A program made the position numbers and the translations under genes. Source: Pelagivirga sediminicola (GTDB lineage: Bacteria > Pseudomonadota > Alphaproteobacteria > Rhodobacterales > Rhodobacteraceae). Taken from it: a stretch of 64,000 bases of DNA. The stretch covers positions 701,909-765,908 of the forward strand of contig NZ_QCYH01000001.1 in the NCBI RefSeq assembly GCF_003072125.1. Direction: 5' to 3'. Below the pieces are notes generated by a model, which searched no databases, was not told where the DNA came from, and was given only the letters and a program-made list of their open reading frames with translations. Of the stretch, positions 7,750 through 17,871 are shown one piece after another; the stretch's first letter is position 1, and each line of letters starts with the position of its first letter.

Positions 7750-9393
7750 ATGGCTCGTTATATCTTTATCACCGGCGGCGTCGTCTCCTCCCTCGGCAAG
7801 GGGCTTGCCTCGGCGGCGCTCGGCGCGCTTTTGCAGGCGCGCGGCTTTTCGGTGCGGCTGCGCAAGCTGGATCCCTACCTCAACGTCGATCCCGGCACGA
7901 TGTCCCCGTTCGAGCATGGCGAGGTCTTCGTCACCGATGACGGCGCCGAAACCGATCTGGACCTTGGCCATTACGAGCGCTTCACGGGCGTTCCGGCCCG
8001 CATGACCGACAGCGTCAGTTCGGGGCGCATCTATTCCAACGTGCTGGAGAAGGAACGCCGCGGCGATTACCTTGGCAAGACGATACAGGTGGTTCCGCAC
8101 GTCACCAACGAGATCAAGGAGTTCCTCGCCGTCGGCGCCGATGAGGTCGACTTCATGCTGTGCGAGATCGGCGGCACGGTGGGCGACATCGAAGGGCTGC
8201 CGTTTTTCGAGGCGATCCGCCAGTTCAGCCATGACCAGCCGCGCGGGCAGTGCATCTTCATGCATCTGACCTTGCTGCCCTATCTGGCCGCCTCGGGCGA
8301 GCTGAAGACCAAGCCCACCCAGCACAGCGTCAAGGAGCTTCAGTCGATCGGCATCGCGCCTGACATCCTTGTCTGCCGGTCCGAGCATCCGATCCCCGAA
8401 AAGGAGCGCGAGAAGATCGCCCTTTTCTGCAACGTGCGCAAGGAAGCGGTCGTTGCCGCCTATGATCTGAAATCCATCTACGAGGCGCCGCTGGCCTATC
8501 ACCACGAGGGGCTGGATCAGGCGGTGCTGGACGCGTTCCAGATCTCGCCCGCGCCGCGCCCCGACCTTGCGGTCTGGCAAGACGTGGCCGACCGGATCCA
8601 CAACACCGACGGCGAGGTGAACGTCGCCATCGTCGGCAAATACGTGCAGCTTGAGGATGCCTATAAATCCATCAAGGAGGCGCTGACCCATGGCGGCATG
8701 GCCAACCGCGTCAAGGTGAATGTCCAGTGGGTGGATGCGGAGGTTTTCGACACCGAAGACCCCGCGCGCCACCTTGAAGGGTTTCATGCCATCCTCGTGC
8801 CCGGCGGCTTTGGCGAGCGCGGCACCGAGGGCAAGATCAAGGCCGCGCAGTTCGCCCGCGAACGCAAGATCCCCTACATGGGCATCTGCCTGGGCATGCA
8901 ACTGGCCGTGATCGAGGCCGCGCGCAACGTCGCGGGCATCGCCACCGCCGGATCGGAGGAATTCGATCATGAGGCGGACGTGCGCCGGTTCGAGCCGGTG
9001 GTCTATCACCTCAAGGAATGGGTGCAGGGCAACGAGAAGGTCAAGCGCAAGGTGACGGACGACAAGGGCGGCACGATGCGCCTTGGCGCCTATGACGCCG
9101 TCCTCGCCGAGGGCAGCCGCGTCGCCGAGATCTATGGCACCACCGCCATCGAGGAGCGTCACCGGCACCGTTATGAGGTAGACACCAAGTACCGCGAAAA
9201 GCTGGAGGAGCACGGGCTGCGCTTTTCGGGCATGTCGCCCGACGGTCGCCTGCCCGAGATCGTGGAATGGGCCGATCATCCGTGGTTCATCGGGGTGCAG
9301 TTCCACCCCGAGCTGAAATCCAAGCCTTTCGCGCCTCACCCGCTTTTTGACGATTTCGTGCGCGCTGCGGTCGAGACATCGCGCCTCGTCTGA
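7750..9393 (+). CDS. pyrG: CTP synthase PyrG
   Basis: PyrG aminates UTP to CTP using glutamine and ATP, the last step of pyrimidine nucleotide synthesis. The 547-residue protein has the N-terminal synthetase domain, with [14 protein letters not shown] at the start (ATP loop) and [18 protein letters not shown] class I glutamine amidotransferase domain follows, with the nucleophile in GICLGMQ and the catalytic His/Glu in QFHPELKS. Length and motifs are standard. It is transcribed alone, from its own predicted promoter and structured leader. Confidence 0.98.
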   Translation: MARYIFITGGVVSSLGKGLASAALGALLQARGFSVRLRKLDPYLNVDPGTMSPFEHGEVFVTDDGAETDLDLGHYERFTGVPARMTDSVSSGRIYSNVLEKERRGDYLGKTIQVVPHVTNEIKEFLAVGADEVDFMLCEIGGTVGDIEGLPFFEAIRQFSHDQPRGQCIFMHLTLLPYLAASGELKTKPTQHSVKELQSIGIAPDILVCRSEHPIPEKEREKIALFCNVRKEAVVAAYDLKSIYEAPLAYHHEGLDQAVLDAFQISPAPRPDLAVWQDVADRIHNTDGEVNVAIVGKYVQLEDAYKSIKEALTHGGMANRVKVNVQWVDAEVFDTEDPARHLEGFHAILVPGGFGERGTEGKIKAAQFARERKIPYMGICLGMQLAVIEAARNVAGIATAGSEEFDHEADVRRFEPVVYHLKEWVQGNEKVKRKVTDDKGGTMRLGAYDAVLAEGSRVAEIYGTTAIEERHRHRYEVDTKYREKLEEHGLRFSGMSPDGRLPEIVEWADHPWFIGVQFHPELKSKPFAPHPLFDDFVRAAVETSRLV

Positions 9394-9490
9394 GACGATG
9401 CGCATGGGCAGGGTGGCGGATATGCCAACAGGATGAAGCAGGGCGCCCGGCCCCGCATTCACCCTGTCCGTGACTATGCCGGGCGCGGGA

Positions 9491-9787
9491 TCAGCGCTTG
9501 CGCAGATAGGCCCAGGAGACATAGCCGTTCAGCGCGGGCCCGTCCTTCATCGCCGCCTCGCACCAGCGGGTGCCGCCGGTCCGCTCGCATCCGTTCAGGC
9601 GCAGGACGGTGCCGTTCGGCAGCCCGGCAATGACGTCAAAGCCGGTGCCGGGCCCCGCGCGCAGCTTCAGCATGTCACCCTCCTCGACGCCAAAGACCTC
9701 GTAATAGCCCATGGGGCCGCCCATCGGCGCGCAGGCCGATAGCGCGAAAGGCAGTATGGCAAGGGCGGCGAAAATGGCTTTGTGCAT
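9491..9787 (-). CDS. SH3-domain lipoprotein
   Basis: A 98-residue exported lipoprotein. Starting at the ATG at 9787, residues 1-18 form a signal peptide ending in the lipobox LSAC with the lipidated Cys at 19. The rest is one bacterial SH3 domain: DMLKLRAGPGTGFDVIAGLP, then GTVLRLNGCERTGGTRWCEA and a closing GYVSWAYL. Two internal cysteines may form a disulfide. Such domains usually bind cell-wall peptides. It sits 59 bases downstream of recN; the longer ORF reading into recN is rejected because it would lack the signal peptide. Confidence 0.82.
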   Translation of the reverse strand: MHKAIFAALAILPFALSACAPMGGPMGYYEVFGVEEGDMLKLRAGPGTGFDVIAGLPNGTVLRLNGCERTGGTRWCEAAMKDGPALNGYVSWAYLRKR

Positions 9788-9846
9788 GGCTGTCTCTCTT
9801 CTTCTGCTTTTGTTTTCCGGCCCGTGGCAGGCCGATGCGTGCGGCG

Positions 9847-11496
9847 TCAACCGGCCATCAACGCCTCGGCGGCGGCGCGGGCGGCAGGCGTGATCGTGTC
9901 GCCCGACAGCATGCGCGCGATCTCGTCCACGCGGTCCGGCGCGCCGAGCGGCGTCACCGTCGACAGGGTCATGCCATCTTCCACCCGCTTTTCCACGCGC
10001 CAGTGATGCGCCGCCAACGCGGCCACCTGCGGGCTGTGCGTGACCACCAGAACCTGGCCGCCCCTTGCAAGATCCGCAAGGCGCCGCCCCACCGCGTCCG
10101 CGGTGGCGCCACCGACGCCGCGGTCGATCTCGTCAAAGATCATGGTCAGTCCCGGCTGCGCGCCCGTCAGGCAGACCTTGAGCGCCAGCAAGAAGCGGCT
10201 GAGCTCGCCGCCCGAGGCGATCTTGGCCAGTGGCCCGGAGGGCGCGCCGGGGTTGGTGGCAACGCGAAAGGCGACCTCGTCGATGCCGTCGGGGCCGGGG
10301 GCCGTTTCGGTCATGGTCGTTTCGAACACAGCGCGCTCCATCTTGAGCGGGGCAAGCTCGGCCATGACGGCCGCGTCAAGGCGCCCGGCCGCTTCTGCGC
10401 GGGCGGCGCCGAGGGCGGCGGCGGCATCGTCATAGGCTTTGCCCGCGCGCTTCAGCTCGCCGCGCAACGCTTCGATCTGGGCATCGCCGGCATCGAGCGC
10501 GGCAAGGCGGCGCTCCAGATTCGTGGCGAAATCCCCTAGCTCATCGGGGCCGACGCCGTGTTTGCGCGCCAATGCGCGGATCGCGAACAGCCGCTCTTCG
10601 GTGTCCTCCAGCTCTGCGGGGTTGAAGGCCAGCGCCTCGACACATTCGTCGACGCCGCGCGCGGCCTCGTCCAGCTCGACCAGAGCGCGCCCCAGCGCGG
10701 CAATCGGCGCGTCCAGCTGCCCCTTGACCTGCGCGGCCGCATCCTCCAGCCAGCGCAGCGCGTCGCCGGCCGCGCCCTCGGCGCCCTGCCCGCCCAGCGC
10801 CTCGGCGGCCTTGGCGATATCGCTGCGCACGCGCTCGGCGGCCTGCATCAGGCGGCGGCGGGCGTCCAGCTCGGCATCCTCGCCGGGCTCGGGCGCCAGC
10901 GCGCGCATTTCACCCACCGCATGGCGCAGGAATTCCTCCTCGCTGCGGATCGCCTCCAGCGCCGTTTCGGCGGATGCCAGCGCCTTGGCCGCCGCCTGAC
11001 GGGCGCCCCAGGCCGCGCGCACATCGGCGCGCAGCGCGCCCAACTGGCCGTATTCATCCAGCAGCGCGCGGTGACCGCGCGCGTTCAGAAGGCCCCGGTC
11101 ATCGTGCTGGCCGTGCAGCTCCACAAGCGTATCGCTGAGGCTGCGCAATACCTCGCCCGAGCAGCGCCGGTCATTGATCCACGCCGTCTTGCGCCCGTCC
11201 GCCGTATTGATGCGGCGCAGGATCAGCTCGTCCGAGGCTGGGATCCCGGCCTCCGCCAGCACGGCATGGGCCGCGTGACCCGCTGGCAGATCGAACACCG
11301 CCGTCACCTCGCCCTGATCGGCGCCGCTGCGCACCAGCTCGGCGCGCCCGCGCCAGCCCAGCACGAAACCCAGACTGTCCAGAAGGATGGATTTGCCGGC
11401 ACCCGTCTCGCCGGTCAGGGCATTGAGGCCGGGCTGGAACGTCAGATCCAGCCGGTCAATGATCAGCATGTCGCGTATATCAAGACTGCGCAGCAT
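9847..11496 (-). CDS. recN: DNA repair protein RecN
   Basis: RecN is an SMC-like ATPase that helps hold and repair double-strand breaks. The 549-residue protein has the N-terminal ATPase half with the P-loop GETGAGKS near 30-37. A long Ala/Glu/Arg-rich coiled coil covers about 150-350, and the C-terminal half carries the signature FLLALKV, the Walker B MIFDEIDRG and VLVVTHSPQVA. The start at MLRSLDIRD (11496) is preferred over one six codons upstream. It follows bamD at 45 bases, the common alphaproteobacterial order; ligA, often next, is absent here. Confidence 0.96.
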   Translation of the reverse strand: MLRSLDIRDMLIIDRLDLTFQPGLNALTGETGAGKSILLDSLGFVLGWRGRAELVRSGADQGEVTAVFDLPAGHAAHAVLAEAGIPASDELILRRINTADGRKTAWINDRRCSGEVLRSLSDTLVELHGQHDDRGLLNARGHRALLDEYGQLGALRADVRAAWGARQAAAKALASAETALEAIRSEEEFLRHAVGEMRALAPEPGEDAELDARRRLMQAAERVRSDIAKAAEALGGQGAEGAAGDALRWLEDAAAQVKGQLDAPIAALGRALVELDEAARGVDECVEALAFNPAELEDTEERLFAIRALARKHGVGPDELGDFATNLERRLAALDAGDAQIEALRGELKRAGKAYDDAAAALGAARAEAAGRLDAAVMAELAPLKMERAVFETTMTETAPGPDGIDEVAFRVATNPGAPSGPLAKIASGGELSRFLLALKVCLTGAQPGLTMIFDEIDRGVGGATADAVGRRLADLARGGQVLVVTHSPQVAALAAHHWRVEKRVEDGMTLSTVTPLGAPDRVDEIARMLSGDTITPAARAAAEALMAG

Positions 11497-11541
11497 TTCC
11501 GGGCCCCGTTGCACAGGCGGGCATCTGCCCGCCTCTTCCAG

Positions 11542-12429
11542 TTACAACCACTGGCCCTTGATCATCTGGCGATAGACCTGCGCCAGCCAGTTGTCGCCGC
11601 GCGCTTCCATCTTGAGGCCGCGGCTCGTCAGCAGGCGATAGCTGTCCTGATACCATGGCGTTGAACGGAAGTTGTGACCCAGGATCGCGCCGGCGGTCTG
11701 CGCCTCGTCCGTGAGGCCCAGCGACAGATACGCCTCGACCAGACGGTGCAATGCCTCGGCGGTGTGCGACGTGGTCTGGAAATCCTCCACCACCACGCGG
11801 AAGCGGTTGATCGACGCGGTGAAGTGATCCCGCTTCAGGTAAAAGCGGCCCACCTCCATCTCCTTGGCCGCCAGATGGTCGAAGGCCAGATCGAATTTCA
11901 ACATCGCCGAGCGCGCATATTCGCTGTCGGGATAGATCTCGATCACCTTGCGCAGCGCTTGCAGGGCCTGGAATGTCAGCCCCTGATCGCGCCCGACCTC
12001 GTCGATCTGGTCATAATAGCTGAGCGCCAGAAGATACTGCGCATAGGCGGCATCCTCGTCCGTCGGGTAAAAGTCGATATAGCGCTGCGCGGCGCTGCGG
12101 CTTTCCTCGTAGCTCTCGTCGAGATGATACGAGAACGCCTGCATGATGACCGCGCGTTTGGTCAGGTCCGAATAGGGATAAAGCCGCTCGACCTCGGAAA
12201 AGCTCTGGGCGGCGAGGGCCGGCTTGTTGGCGGCCAGATCGTATTCGCCGCGCTCAAAGATTTGCTGGGCGGTGAACTGCTCATAGTCCACATCGCCGCG
12301 CTCCACCTTGCCGGTGATGCCGCCACAAGACGCAAGCGCAGCTGTCAAAAGAAGCGCGCCGGTCAGGTTCGCCGCCTGTTTTGCCGCCAGTTTTGCGCGC
12401 CGTGTTGCGCCCTGTCTGCCAAACATCAT
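11542..12429 (-). CDS. bamD: Outer membrane assembly factor BamD
   Basis: BamD is the essential TPR lipoprotein of the BAM complex that folds beta-barrel proteins into the outer membrane. The 295-residue product has a long, basic N-terminus and a lipobox ending LASC with Cys at about 35. TPR repeats follow (FERGEYDLAANKPALAAQSFSEVERLYPYS; YAQYLLALSYYDQIDEVGRDQ; KVIEIYPDSEYARSA). The signal region is longer than average; the ATG pair at 12429/12426 is the most reasonable start. It lies between lpxC and recN. Confidence 0.95.
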   Translation of the reverse strand: MMFGRQGATRRAKLAAKQAANLTGALLLTAALASCGGITGKVERGDVDYEQFTAQQIFERGEYDLAANKPALAAQSFSEVERLYPYSDLTKRAVIMQAFSYHLDESYEESRSAAQRYIDFYPTDEDAAYAQYLLALSYYDQIDEVGRDQGLTFQALQALRKVIEIYPDSEYARSAMLKFDLAFDHLAAKEMEVGRFYLKRDHFTASINRFRVVVEDFQTTSHTAEALHRLVEAYLSLGLTDEAQTAGAILGHNFRSTPWYQDSYRLLTSRGLKMEARGDNWLAQVYRQMIKGQWL

Positions 12430-12580
12430 GCCTGCTCTGCCCTTATTCCCCGTTGATCGGGTTGTAGCCCAATCATCGGGCCTGTGCCAGCACAGAAATC
12501 CGGCGCCGCCCAAGGGGTTGGCGTATTCCTGCGGGGGCGGCACTCACGCCCCGGCCGCACGGTTTTCGTCTCCGCCGCGA

Positions 12581-13501
12581 TCACGCGACCTGCGGCACTT
12601 CGCCCCAATGCACGCCCGCACCGGGCAAACGCGCCGCGAGGGCCGCATCGCAGGTCACCCATTCGACACAGCCGGGCCGGTCGAACAGCGCATGAAGCAG
12701 ATCATTGGTCAGCGCATGCCCTGCCAGATGCCCTTGATAATGCGCCAAAAGCGGCGCACCGGCCAGTGCCAGATCGCCGAGCGCATCCAGCATCTTGTGG
12801 CGCACGGCCTCGTCGCGGTGGCGCAGGCCGCCGGGGCTGAGCACGTTGGCACCATCGACCACGACCGCGTTTTCCAGCGTGCCGCCCAGCGCAAGGCCGC
12901 TGGCATGCATCGCGTCCACATCCGCCTTGCGGCAGAATGTGCGGCTGTTGGCCAATTCGCGGACGAAGCTGCCATTGGCCATGTTCAGCGTCTTTTTCTG
13001 CACGCCGATCGCGGCATCATCGAAGGCGATGTCGAATTCGATCGTCAGCGTATCGTGCGGCGTCAGCCGCGCCCATGCCTCGCCGCGGCGCACCGCAACC
13101 TCGCGCAGGACGCGCAGCGCACGGACGGGGCGGCTCTGGCGACGCATGCCGCAGCGCAGGATGCCTTCGACGAACTCGGCCGAGCTGCCATCGAGGATCG
13201 GGACCTCGGGGCCGTCGACCGTGACCAGCGCGTTATGAATGCCGCAGCCCATGAGGGCGGCCATCACATGCTCGACCGTCGAGATCTGCACGCCGTGGGC
13301 ATTCTCAAGCCGCGTGCACAGCGGCGTCTGGTTCACGTTTGTCCACAGCGCCGGAATATCGCCGGTTCCGGCCGCACAATCCACGCGGCGAAAGACGATG
13401 CCGTGATCCACGGGCGCCGGACGGATCACCAGACGCGCGGCGCTGCCCGAATGCAGGCCGACACCGTCGAACGTGATGGGTCTGATAACCGTGGTTTGCA
13501 C
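12581..13501 (-). CDS. lpxC: UDP-3-O-acyl-N-acetylglucosamine deacetylase LpxC
   Basis: LpxC is the zinc hydrolase that performs the committed step of lipid A synthesis. The 306-residue protein starts QTTVIRPITFDGVGLHSG. The zinc ligands are H78 (in STVEHVMAAL), H235 and D239 (in RHKMLDALGD), and the general-acid His is H262 (GHALTNDLL). It is downstream of ftsZ but separated from it by an intrinsic terminator and a CtrA-like site, so it probably has its own promoter. Confidence 0.97.
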   Translation of the reverse strand: MQTTVIRPITFDGVGLHSGSAARLVIRPAPVDHGIVFRRVDCAAGTGDIPALWTNVNQTPLCTRLENAHGVQISTVEHVMAALMGCGIHNALVTVDGPEVPILDGSSAEFVEGILRCGMRRQSRPVRALRVLREVAVRRGEAWARLTPHDTLTIEFDIAFDDAAIGVQKKTLNMANGSFVRELANSRTFCRKADVDAMHASGLALGGTLENAVVVDGANVLSPGGLRHRDEAVRHKMLDALGDLALAGAPLLAHYQGHLAGHALTNDLLHALFDRPGCVEWVTCDAALAARLPGAGVHWGEVPQVA

Positions 13502-13555
13502 AATGCCCTCGTGAAGTCGGTTTTCATGGGTTCGCGGACGGGTGCCGCGAATTGG

Positions 13556-13570
13556 TTAAACAGGATTTAA
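13556..13570 (-). promoter_or_regulatory. CtrA-type binding site (TTAA-N7-TTAA) upstream of lpxC
   Basis: On the minus strand the bases read TTAA, seven bases, TTAA followed by CC: an exact full CtrA consensus (TTAA-N7-TTAAC). It is 55-70 bases upstream of the lpxC start in a 209-base promoter region. The match is seen; control by CtrA is inferred from the consensus. Confidence 0.5.
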
Positions 13571-13710
13571 GGCCTGTGCGCCGTGCGCTCAACTCAATCT
13601 TTGCAACGGATTGAAACATGGCGCGCAGCCAAGCGGCAATATCCCGCCGAATTCGAAATAACCGCTTATAATCAGTCGGTTCCGCCGCGATCTTTACACG
13701 CCCGTTCACG

Positions 13711-13735
13711 AAAAAAGGCCGCCTTTGAGGCGGCC
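13711..13735 (-). terminator. Rho-independent terminator after ftsZ
   Basis: A perfect 8-base stem, GGCCGCCT (13717-13724) and AGGCGGCC (13728-13735), has a 3-base loop. Read on the minus strand it is followed by six T (complement of 13711-13716). It lies 52 bases past the ftsZ stop and separates ftsZ from lpxC. Confidence 0.92.
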
Positions 13736-13787
13736 TTTCATCACTGTATTGCATACATTGTTACCTACGCCGCCAGCGCGGCGCGGA

Positions 13788-15491
13788 TCAGTTGGCCTGA
13801 CGTCGCAGGAAGGCCGGGATTTCGATCTGCTCGTCGCGCTCTTCGTCAGGCTCGACCGGCGCGGGCTGATGGGCCTGGACGCTGGGCTGCTGGCGGGGCT
13901 GGCGCGGCGCTTCGGCTTCCTGACCGTGGCCGGTCATCCGGTTGAGCAAGGAATTGATGCCAAAGCGCGGACGCTCGGCAGGCTGCTCGGCCGTGCGTGC
14001 CTGCTGTTGTGCCTGGCGCACCTGCGGGGTCTGCGCGCCCTCGGGCCGGCGCGAGGCCGCGTTGCCGACAGCGGTCTGCAGACGCGCAAGCGTTTCGGGC
14101 GAGGGCGTGCCGGGCGCCGGGGCGCGCGGTGCGACATAGGCCTGAAGCTCTTCCTCGTATTCTTCCTCGGCGGCCGTGGGGCGCGGGGCGTAGGCGGGGG
14201 GCGGCACGTCATTGTCGCTGCGCGCGGCGGGGCGGCCCTGCTCGGCGCGGCGCTCTTCGCGCGGCTCGAAAATGTCCTCCATCTGCTCCTCGGCGGCGGC
14301 GCGCTCGTCATCCATGGACGAGAACAGCGACGGCTCGGGCGCCTCTTCGCGGCGGGCGGCAGGCTGCTGCGGCTCGGGCTGGCGCGCGGGCTGCGATTGC
14401 GGCTGCGATGCGGCGACTGCGGGACGCGGCGCTTCCTCCTGCGGCGCGGGCTGCTCGCTCGACACATTCTGGCGCAGCGGCTCGGCCAGCGAGCGGCGCG
14501 GCACCGGCACTTCGGTCGTGGCCGGGGCGGCGTCGATGCCGGTGGCGACAACGCTGACGCGCATCATGCCTTCCATCGCGGGATCCATGGTCGAGCCGAC
14601 GATAATGTTCGCCTCGGCGTCCACTTCCTCGCGGATGCGGTTCGCGGCCTCGTCCAGCTCGAACAGGGTCAGATCGGTGCCGCCGGTGATGTTGATCAGC
14701 ACGCCCTTGGCGCCCTTGAGGCTGATTTCGTCCAGCAGCGGGTTGGCGATGGCCTTTTCGGCGGCCTGGATCGCGCGATCCTCGCCCTCGGCCTCGCCGG
14801 TGCCCATCATTGCCTTGCCCATCTCGTCCATCACCGCGCGCACGTCGGCAAAGTCGAGGTTGATCAGGCCGGGGCGCACCATCAGATCGGTCACGCCCTT
14901 GACGCCCTGATAGAGAACGTCGTCGGCCATGCTGAAGGCTTCGGTAAACGTGGTCTTCTCATTCGCCAGGCGGAACAGGTTCTGGTTAGGAATGATGATC
15001 AGCGTATCGACGACCTTTTGCAGCGCCTCGACGCCGTCCTCGGCCTGCTTCATCCGCTTGCCGCCCTCGAACTGGAAGGGCTTGGTCACGACGCCGACGG
15101 TCAGAACGCCCAGCTCGCGCGCGGCCTGCGCGATGATCGGCGCGGCGCCGGTTCCGGTGCCGCCCCCCATGCCGGCAGTGATGAAGCACATATGCGCGCC
15201 GGCCAGATGATCGACGATCTGTTCGATCGACTCCTCGGCGGCGGCGGCGCCGACCGAGGCACGGGCGCCCGCACCCAGCCCTTCGGTCACTTTCACGCCC
15301 AGCTGAATGCGATTTTCGGAATTCGACTGCTGCAGCGCCTGCGCGTCGGTATTCGCAACGACGAACTCGACCCCATCCAGCTGCTTTTCGATCATGTTGT
15401 TGACCGCGTTACCGCCGGCGCCGCCAACACCGAAAACGGTGATCCGGGGCTTGAGGTCTTCGCGTCCGGGCATGGTGAGGTTCAATGTCAT
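13788..15491 (-). CDS. ftsZ: Cell division GTPase FtsZ
   Basis: FtsZ polymerises into the Z-ring that organises septation. The 567-residue protein has the GTPase core at about 15-330 with the tubulin signature [10 protein letters not shown] near 110 and NTDAQAL. An exceptionally long disordered linker (about 330-550), rich in Gln, Pro, Arg, Ala and Glu, follows, and then the conserved C-terminal peptide IPAFLRRQ that binds FtsA. Long linkers are known in Alphaproteobacteria. The start MTLNLTMPG (15491) is chosen over an upstream in-frame codon. A 173-base AT-rich gap after ftsA probably holds its own promoter. Confidence 0.98.
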   Translation of the reverse strand: MTLNLTMPGREDLKPRITVFGVGGAGGNAVNNMIEKQLDGVEFVVANTDAQALQQSNSENRIQLGVKVTEGLGAGARASVGAAAAEESIEQIVDHLAGAHMCFITAGMGGGTGTGAAPIIAQAARELGVLTVGVVTKPFQFEGGKRMKQAEDGVEALQKVVDTLIIIPNQNLFRLANEKTTFTEAFSMADDVLYQGVKGVTDLMVRPGLINLDFADVRAVMDEMGKAMMGTGEAEGEDRAIQAAEKAIANPLLDEISLKGAKGVLINITGGTDLTLFELDEAANRIREEVDAEANIIVGSTMDPAMEGMMRVSVVATGIDAAPATTEVPVPRRSLAEPLRQNVSSEQPAPQEEAPRPAVAASQPQSQPARQPEPQQPAARREEAPEPSLFSSMDDERAAAEEQMEDIFEPREERRAEQGRPAARSDNDVPPPAYAPRPTAAEEEYEEELQAYVAPRAPAPGTPSPETLARLQTAVGNAASRRPEGAQTPQVRQAQQQARTAEQPAERPRFGINSLLNRMTGHGQEAEAPRQPRQQPSVQAHQPAPVEPDEERDEQIEIPAFLRRQAN

Positions 15492-15664
15492 TGCTCTGTC
15501 CGCCTGTGCTTGCGCCCACATTCGCGGGCCATTTTTCTGCCTTAATTCGCATTATTACCGAGATATGCCCGGATCGTCACCTAAAAAACACAAGTTCAAC
15601 ACAAAATATAGACCCTTTTTGACAGGTTTTCGCGGGATTTCGCCGACGACACCCTATTTAGCGG

Positions 15665-16999
15665 CTACCAGTTGTCCTTGAACCATTTCACTGCCCGCTT
15701 CAGCGACCGTGCCGGATAGCGATCCACCGGCAATTCGAAGTCCCACCATTCGTCCTGAGGGTTCGCCGCAAAGAGGCACATGCCCACCGCGCTGGCAAAC
15801 CCGGCGCCCGTGGCCGCCTGCGGCAGACCATGCACGCGCAGAGGCCGGCCAAGGCGCACCTGCTGGCCCAGGATGCGCGTCGCAAGGCCGTCAAGGCCGG
15901 GGATCTGGCTGCCGCCGCCGGTCAGAACGATCTGCTGGCTGGGCAGGCAGTCAAAGCCGGCGGCATCGAGCCGCGCGCGCACCTCCTCGAGGATTTCCTC
16001 GACGCGGGGGCGCATGATGCCGATCAGCTCGGCCCGGCTGACGCTGCGGCGGTCATGGCCCCAGTCGCCGGTATCGCTGTTGATCTCGATCATCTCGCGG
16101 TCGTCCATCCCGGTGGCGACGACGCCGCCATAGAATGTCTTGATCCGCTCCGCCGTGGCGGTGGGCACCTGCAGGCCCATGGAGATGTCCGATGTCACAT
16201 GCTCGCCGCCCATGCGGACGCTGTCGCAATAGATCATGTGCTTCTTGATGAAGATCGAGATGCCGGCGCTGCCGCCGCCCAGATCGATGCAGGCCGCGCC
16301 CAGTTCCTGCTCGTCCTCGACCAGCGACGAGATGCCCGCCACATAGGCCGAGCTGGCGATGCCGGCCAGTTCCAGATCGCAGCGCTTGACGCAATGGGCC
16401 AGGTTCTGGATCGGCGCGCTGTCGACGGTCAGCATGTGCAGATCGGTGCTGAGCGCGTTGCCCATCTGCCCGCGCGGATCGATCAGCCCCGAGCGGTGAT
16501 CCAGCGCAAAGTTGACGGGCTGCGCGTGCAGCACCTCGCGCCCGTCGCCGAAATCGGGCACTTCGCAGGCCGAGAGGACGCGGCTGACATCCTGCTCGGA
16601 CACCATATGCCCTTCAAGCTCGACCTGCCCGGCCAGCCCGTAGCTGCGCGGCCCGGCGCCCGAGAAACAGGCGATGACGTGATCGACGCGCATGTTGGCC
16701 ATCTTCTGCGCGGCCTGAACGGAGGTGCGGATGGCGCGCTCGGTCTCGCCCATCGCCTCGATCTCGCCAAAGCGCACGCCGCGCGACCGGGTGGTCGCGG
16801 CGCCGATCACGCGGAACCCCGCCTGCCCGGCCATCGCGCCGATGCCGCCCTCGCCCTCGCGCCGCTCGGTGCCGTCGAAACGCAGCACGAGGCACGCGAT
16901 CTTGGACGTGCCGACATCCAGAACAGCCACCACACCCCGCTGCATGGCCGCGCGGCGCATGTTGCGCATTGCGCGCTGCGATTCATAAAGTTCGATCAT
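15665..16999 (-). CDS. ftsA: Cell division protein FtsA
   Basis: FtsA is the actin-like ATPase that tethers FtsZ to the membrane and recruits later divisome proteins. The 444-residue protein shows AVLDVGTSKIACLV (phosphate 1), the SHS2 insertion, CIDLGGGSAGISIF (phosphate 2) and IVLTGGGSQIPGL (adenosine). It ends in KRAVKWFKDNW, the amphipathic membrane-targeting helix. The start MIELYESQ overlaps the ftsQ stop by ATGA. Confidence 0.97.
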   Translation of the reverse strand: MIELYESQRAMRNMRRAAMQRGVVAVLDVGTSKIACLVLRFDGTERREGEGGIGAMAGQAGFRVIGAATTRSRGVRFGEIEAMGETERAIRTSVQAAQKMANMRVDHVIACFSGAGPRSYGLAGQVELEGHMVSEQDVSRVLSACEVPDFGDGREVLHAQPVNFALDHRSGLIDPRGQMGNALSTDLHMLTVDSAPIQNLAHCVKRCDLELAGIASSAYVAGISSLVEDEQELGAACIDLGGGSAGISIFIKKHMIYCDSVRMGGEHVTSDISMGLQVPTATAERIKTFYGGVVATGMDDREMIEINSDTGDWGHDRRSVSRAELIGIMRPRVEEILEEVRARLDAAGFDCLPSQQIVLTGGGSQIPGLDGLATRILGQQVRLGRPLRVHGLPQAATGAGFASAVGMCLFAANPQDEWWDFELPVDRYPARSLKRAVKWFKDNW

Positions 17000-17871
17000 T
17001 CTGCACTTGCCCCTGCACTCAAGTTCCGCACGCGCCACCATTGCTGGCTGGCGGGTTCATTCATTCTCAGCGTCGGCCGGTCGGCCAGCCGCATGTCCAC
17101 GGCCGCGATATCGCGCTCCAGCATGTTCTGCGCCTCGTTCAGCACGATCACGCGCTCCAGCGCGCGCACCGGATCGTCCTCGGGCAGCATGATGCGCTGG
17201 CCGCGATCCAGAACCACGTCCCAGCGCCGCGCGCCCATCCGCACCAGCCCCCGCAGGCGCGGCCCGAGCGGGCCGGCAGCCGCGCGGATCGCCAGCGCCT
17301 CGGGCACCGCGTCCTGCGCGCCGTCCCCGGTCAGAACCGGCAGGCGCGCGCGCTCGGCGCGGTGCGCCACCACGTCCAGCGCGACGCCCTCGGCGTCGAT
17401 CACGATCAGCCCCTTGGGCACGCGCATCAGCGCCGCGGGCTGGCGTTCGTGCACGCGCACCTCCAGCACGCCGCCCTGGCGCACGCGGACGGCGGCGCTG
17501 GCGACGGCGGGAATATCCTCGACCGCGGCGCGCACCGCCTCCAGATCCATATCGAAGGAGCTGAGCGGCAAGGAATAGCTGAAGCCCTCGCGCACATCGG
17601 CGGCGGTGCGGGGGCTGGCGCCCTCGACCGACAGCAGCTTGACCATGAATTCGGGGCGCGTCTGGATCTGCTCGCGGATGTCGATATAGGCCTGCACCAT
17701 GCGCTGCTGCACCGCCGGATCGGACAGGTACCAGCTGGCCACGCCGAAGGTCAGGCAGAACGGCACGCCAAAGCGCAACAGCCGCCGATACATCGGCGTC
17801 AGCAGCACCCGCTGCATCCGGTAGGACCAGCGCGACGGCGCCGGATCGTTCTTGGTGCCTACCTGCCCCAT
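16996..17871 (-). CDS. ftsQ: Cell division protein FtsQ
   Basis: FtsQ is a bitopic divisome protein that scaffolds FtsL and FtsB. The 291-residue protein has a cytoplasmic tail, a membrane helix at about 33-50, then a POTRA region ([19 protein letters not shown] ... [20 protein letters not shown]) and the FtsQ beta domain. The ATG at 17871 overlaps the end of ddl by 13 bases; longer in-frame readings run inside ddl and are rejected. Confidence 0.94.
   Translation of the reverse strand: MGQVGTKNDPAPSRWSYRMQRVLLTPMYRRLLRFGVPFCLTFGVASWYLSDPAVQQRMVQAYIDIREQIQTRPEFMVKLLSVEGASPRTAADVREGFSYSLPLSSFDMDLEAVRAAVEDIPAVASAAVRVRQGGVLEVRVHERQPAALMRVPKGLIVIDAEGVALDVVAHRAERARLPVLTGDGAQDAVPEALAIRAAAGPLGPRLRGLVRMGARRWDVVLDRGQRIMLPEDDPVRALERVIVLNEAQNMLERDIAAVDMRLADRPTLRMNEPASQQWWRVRNLSAGASAE

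Noticed and set aside
7705..9522. 605-residue minus-strand ORF
   Set aside because: Antisense to pyrG; His/Arg/Ala/Gly-rich shadow.
13725..15545. 606-residue plus-strand ORF
   Set aside because: Antisense to ftsZ. Long only because of high GC content.
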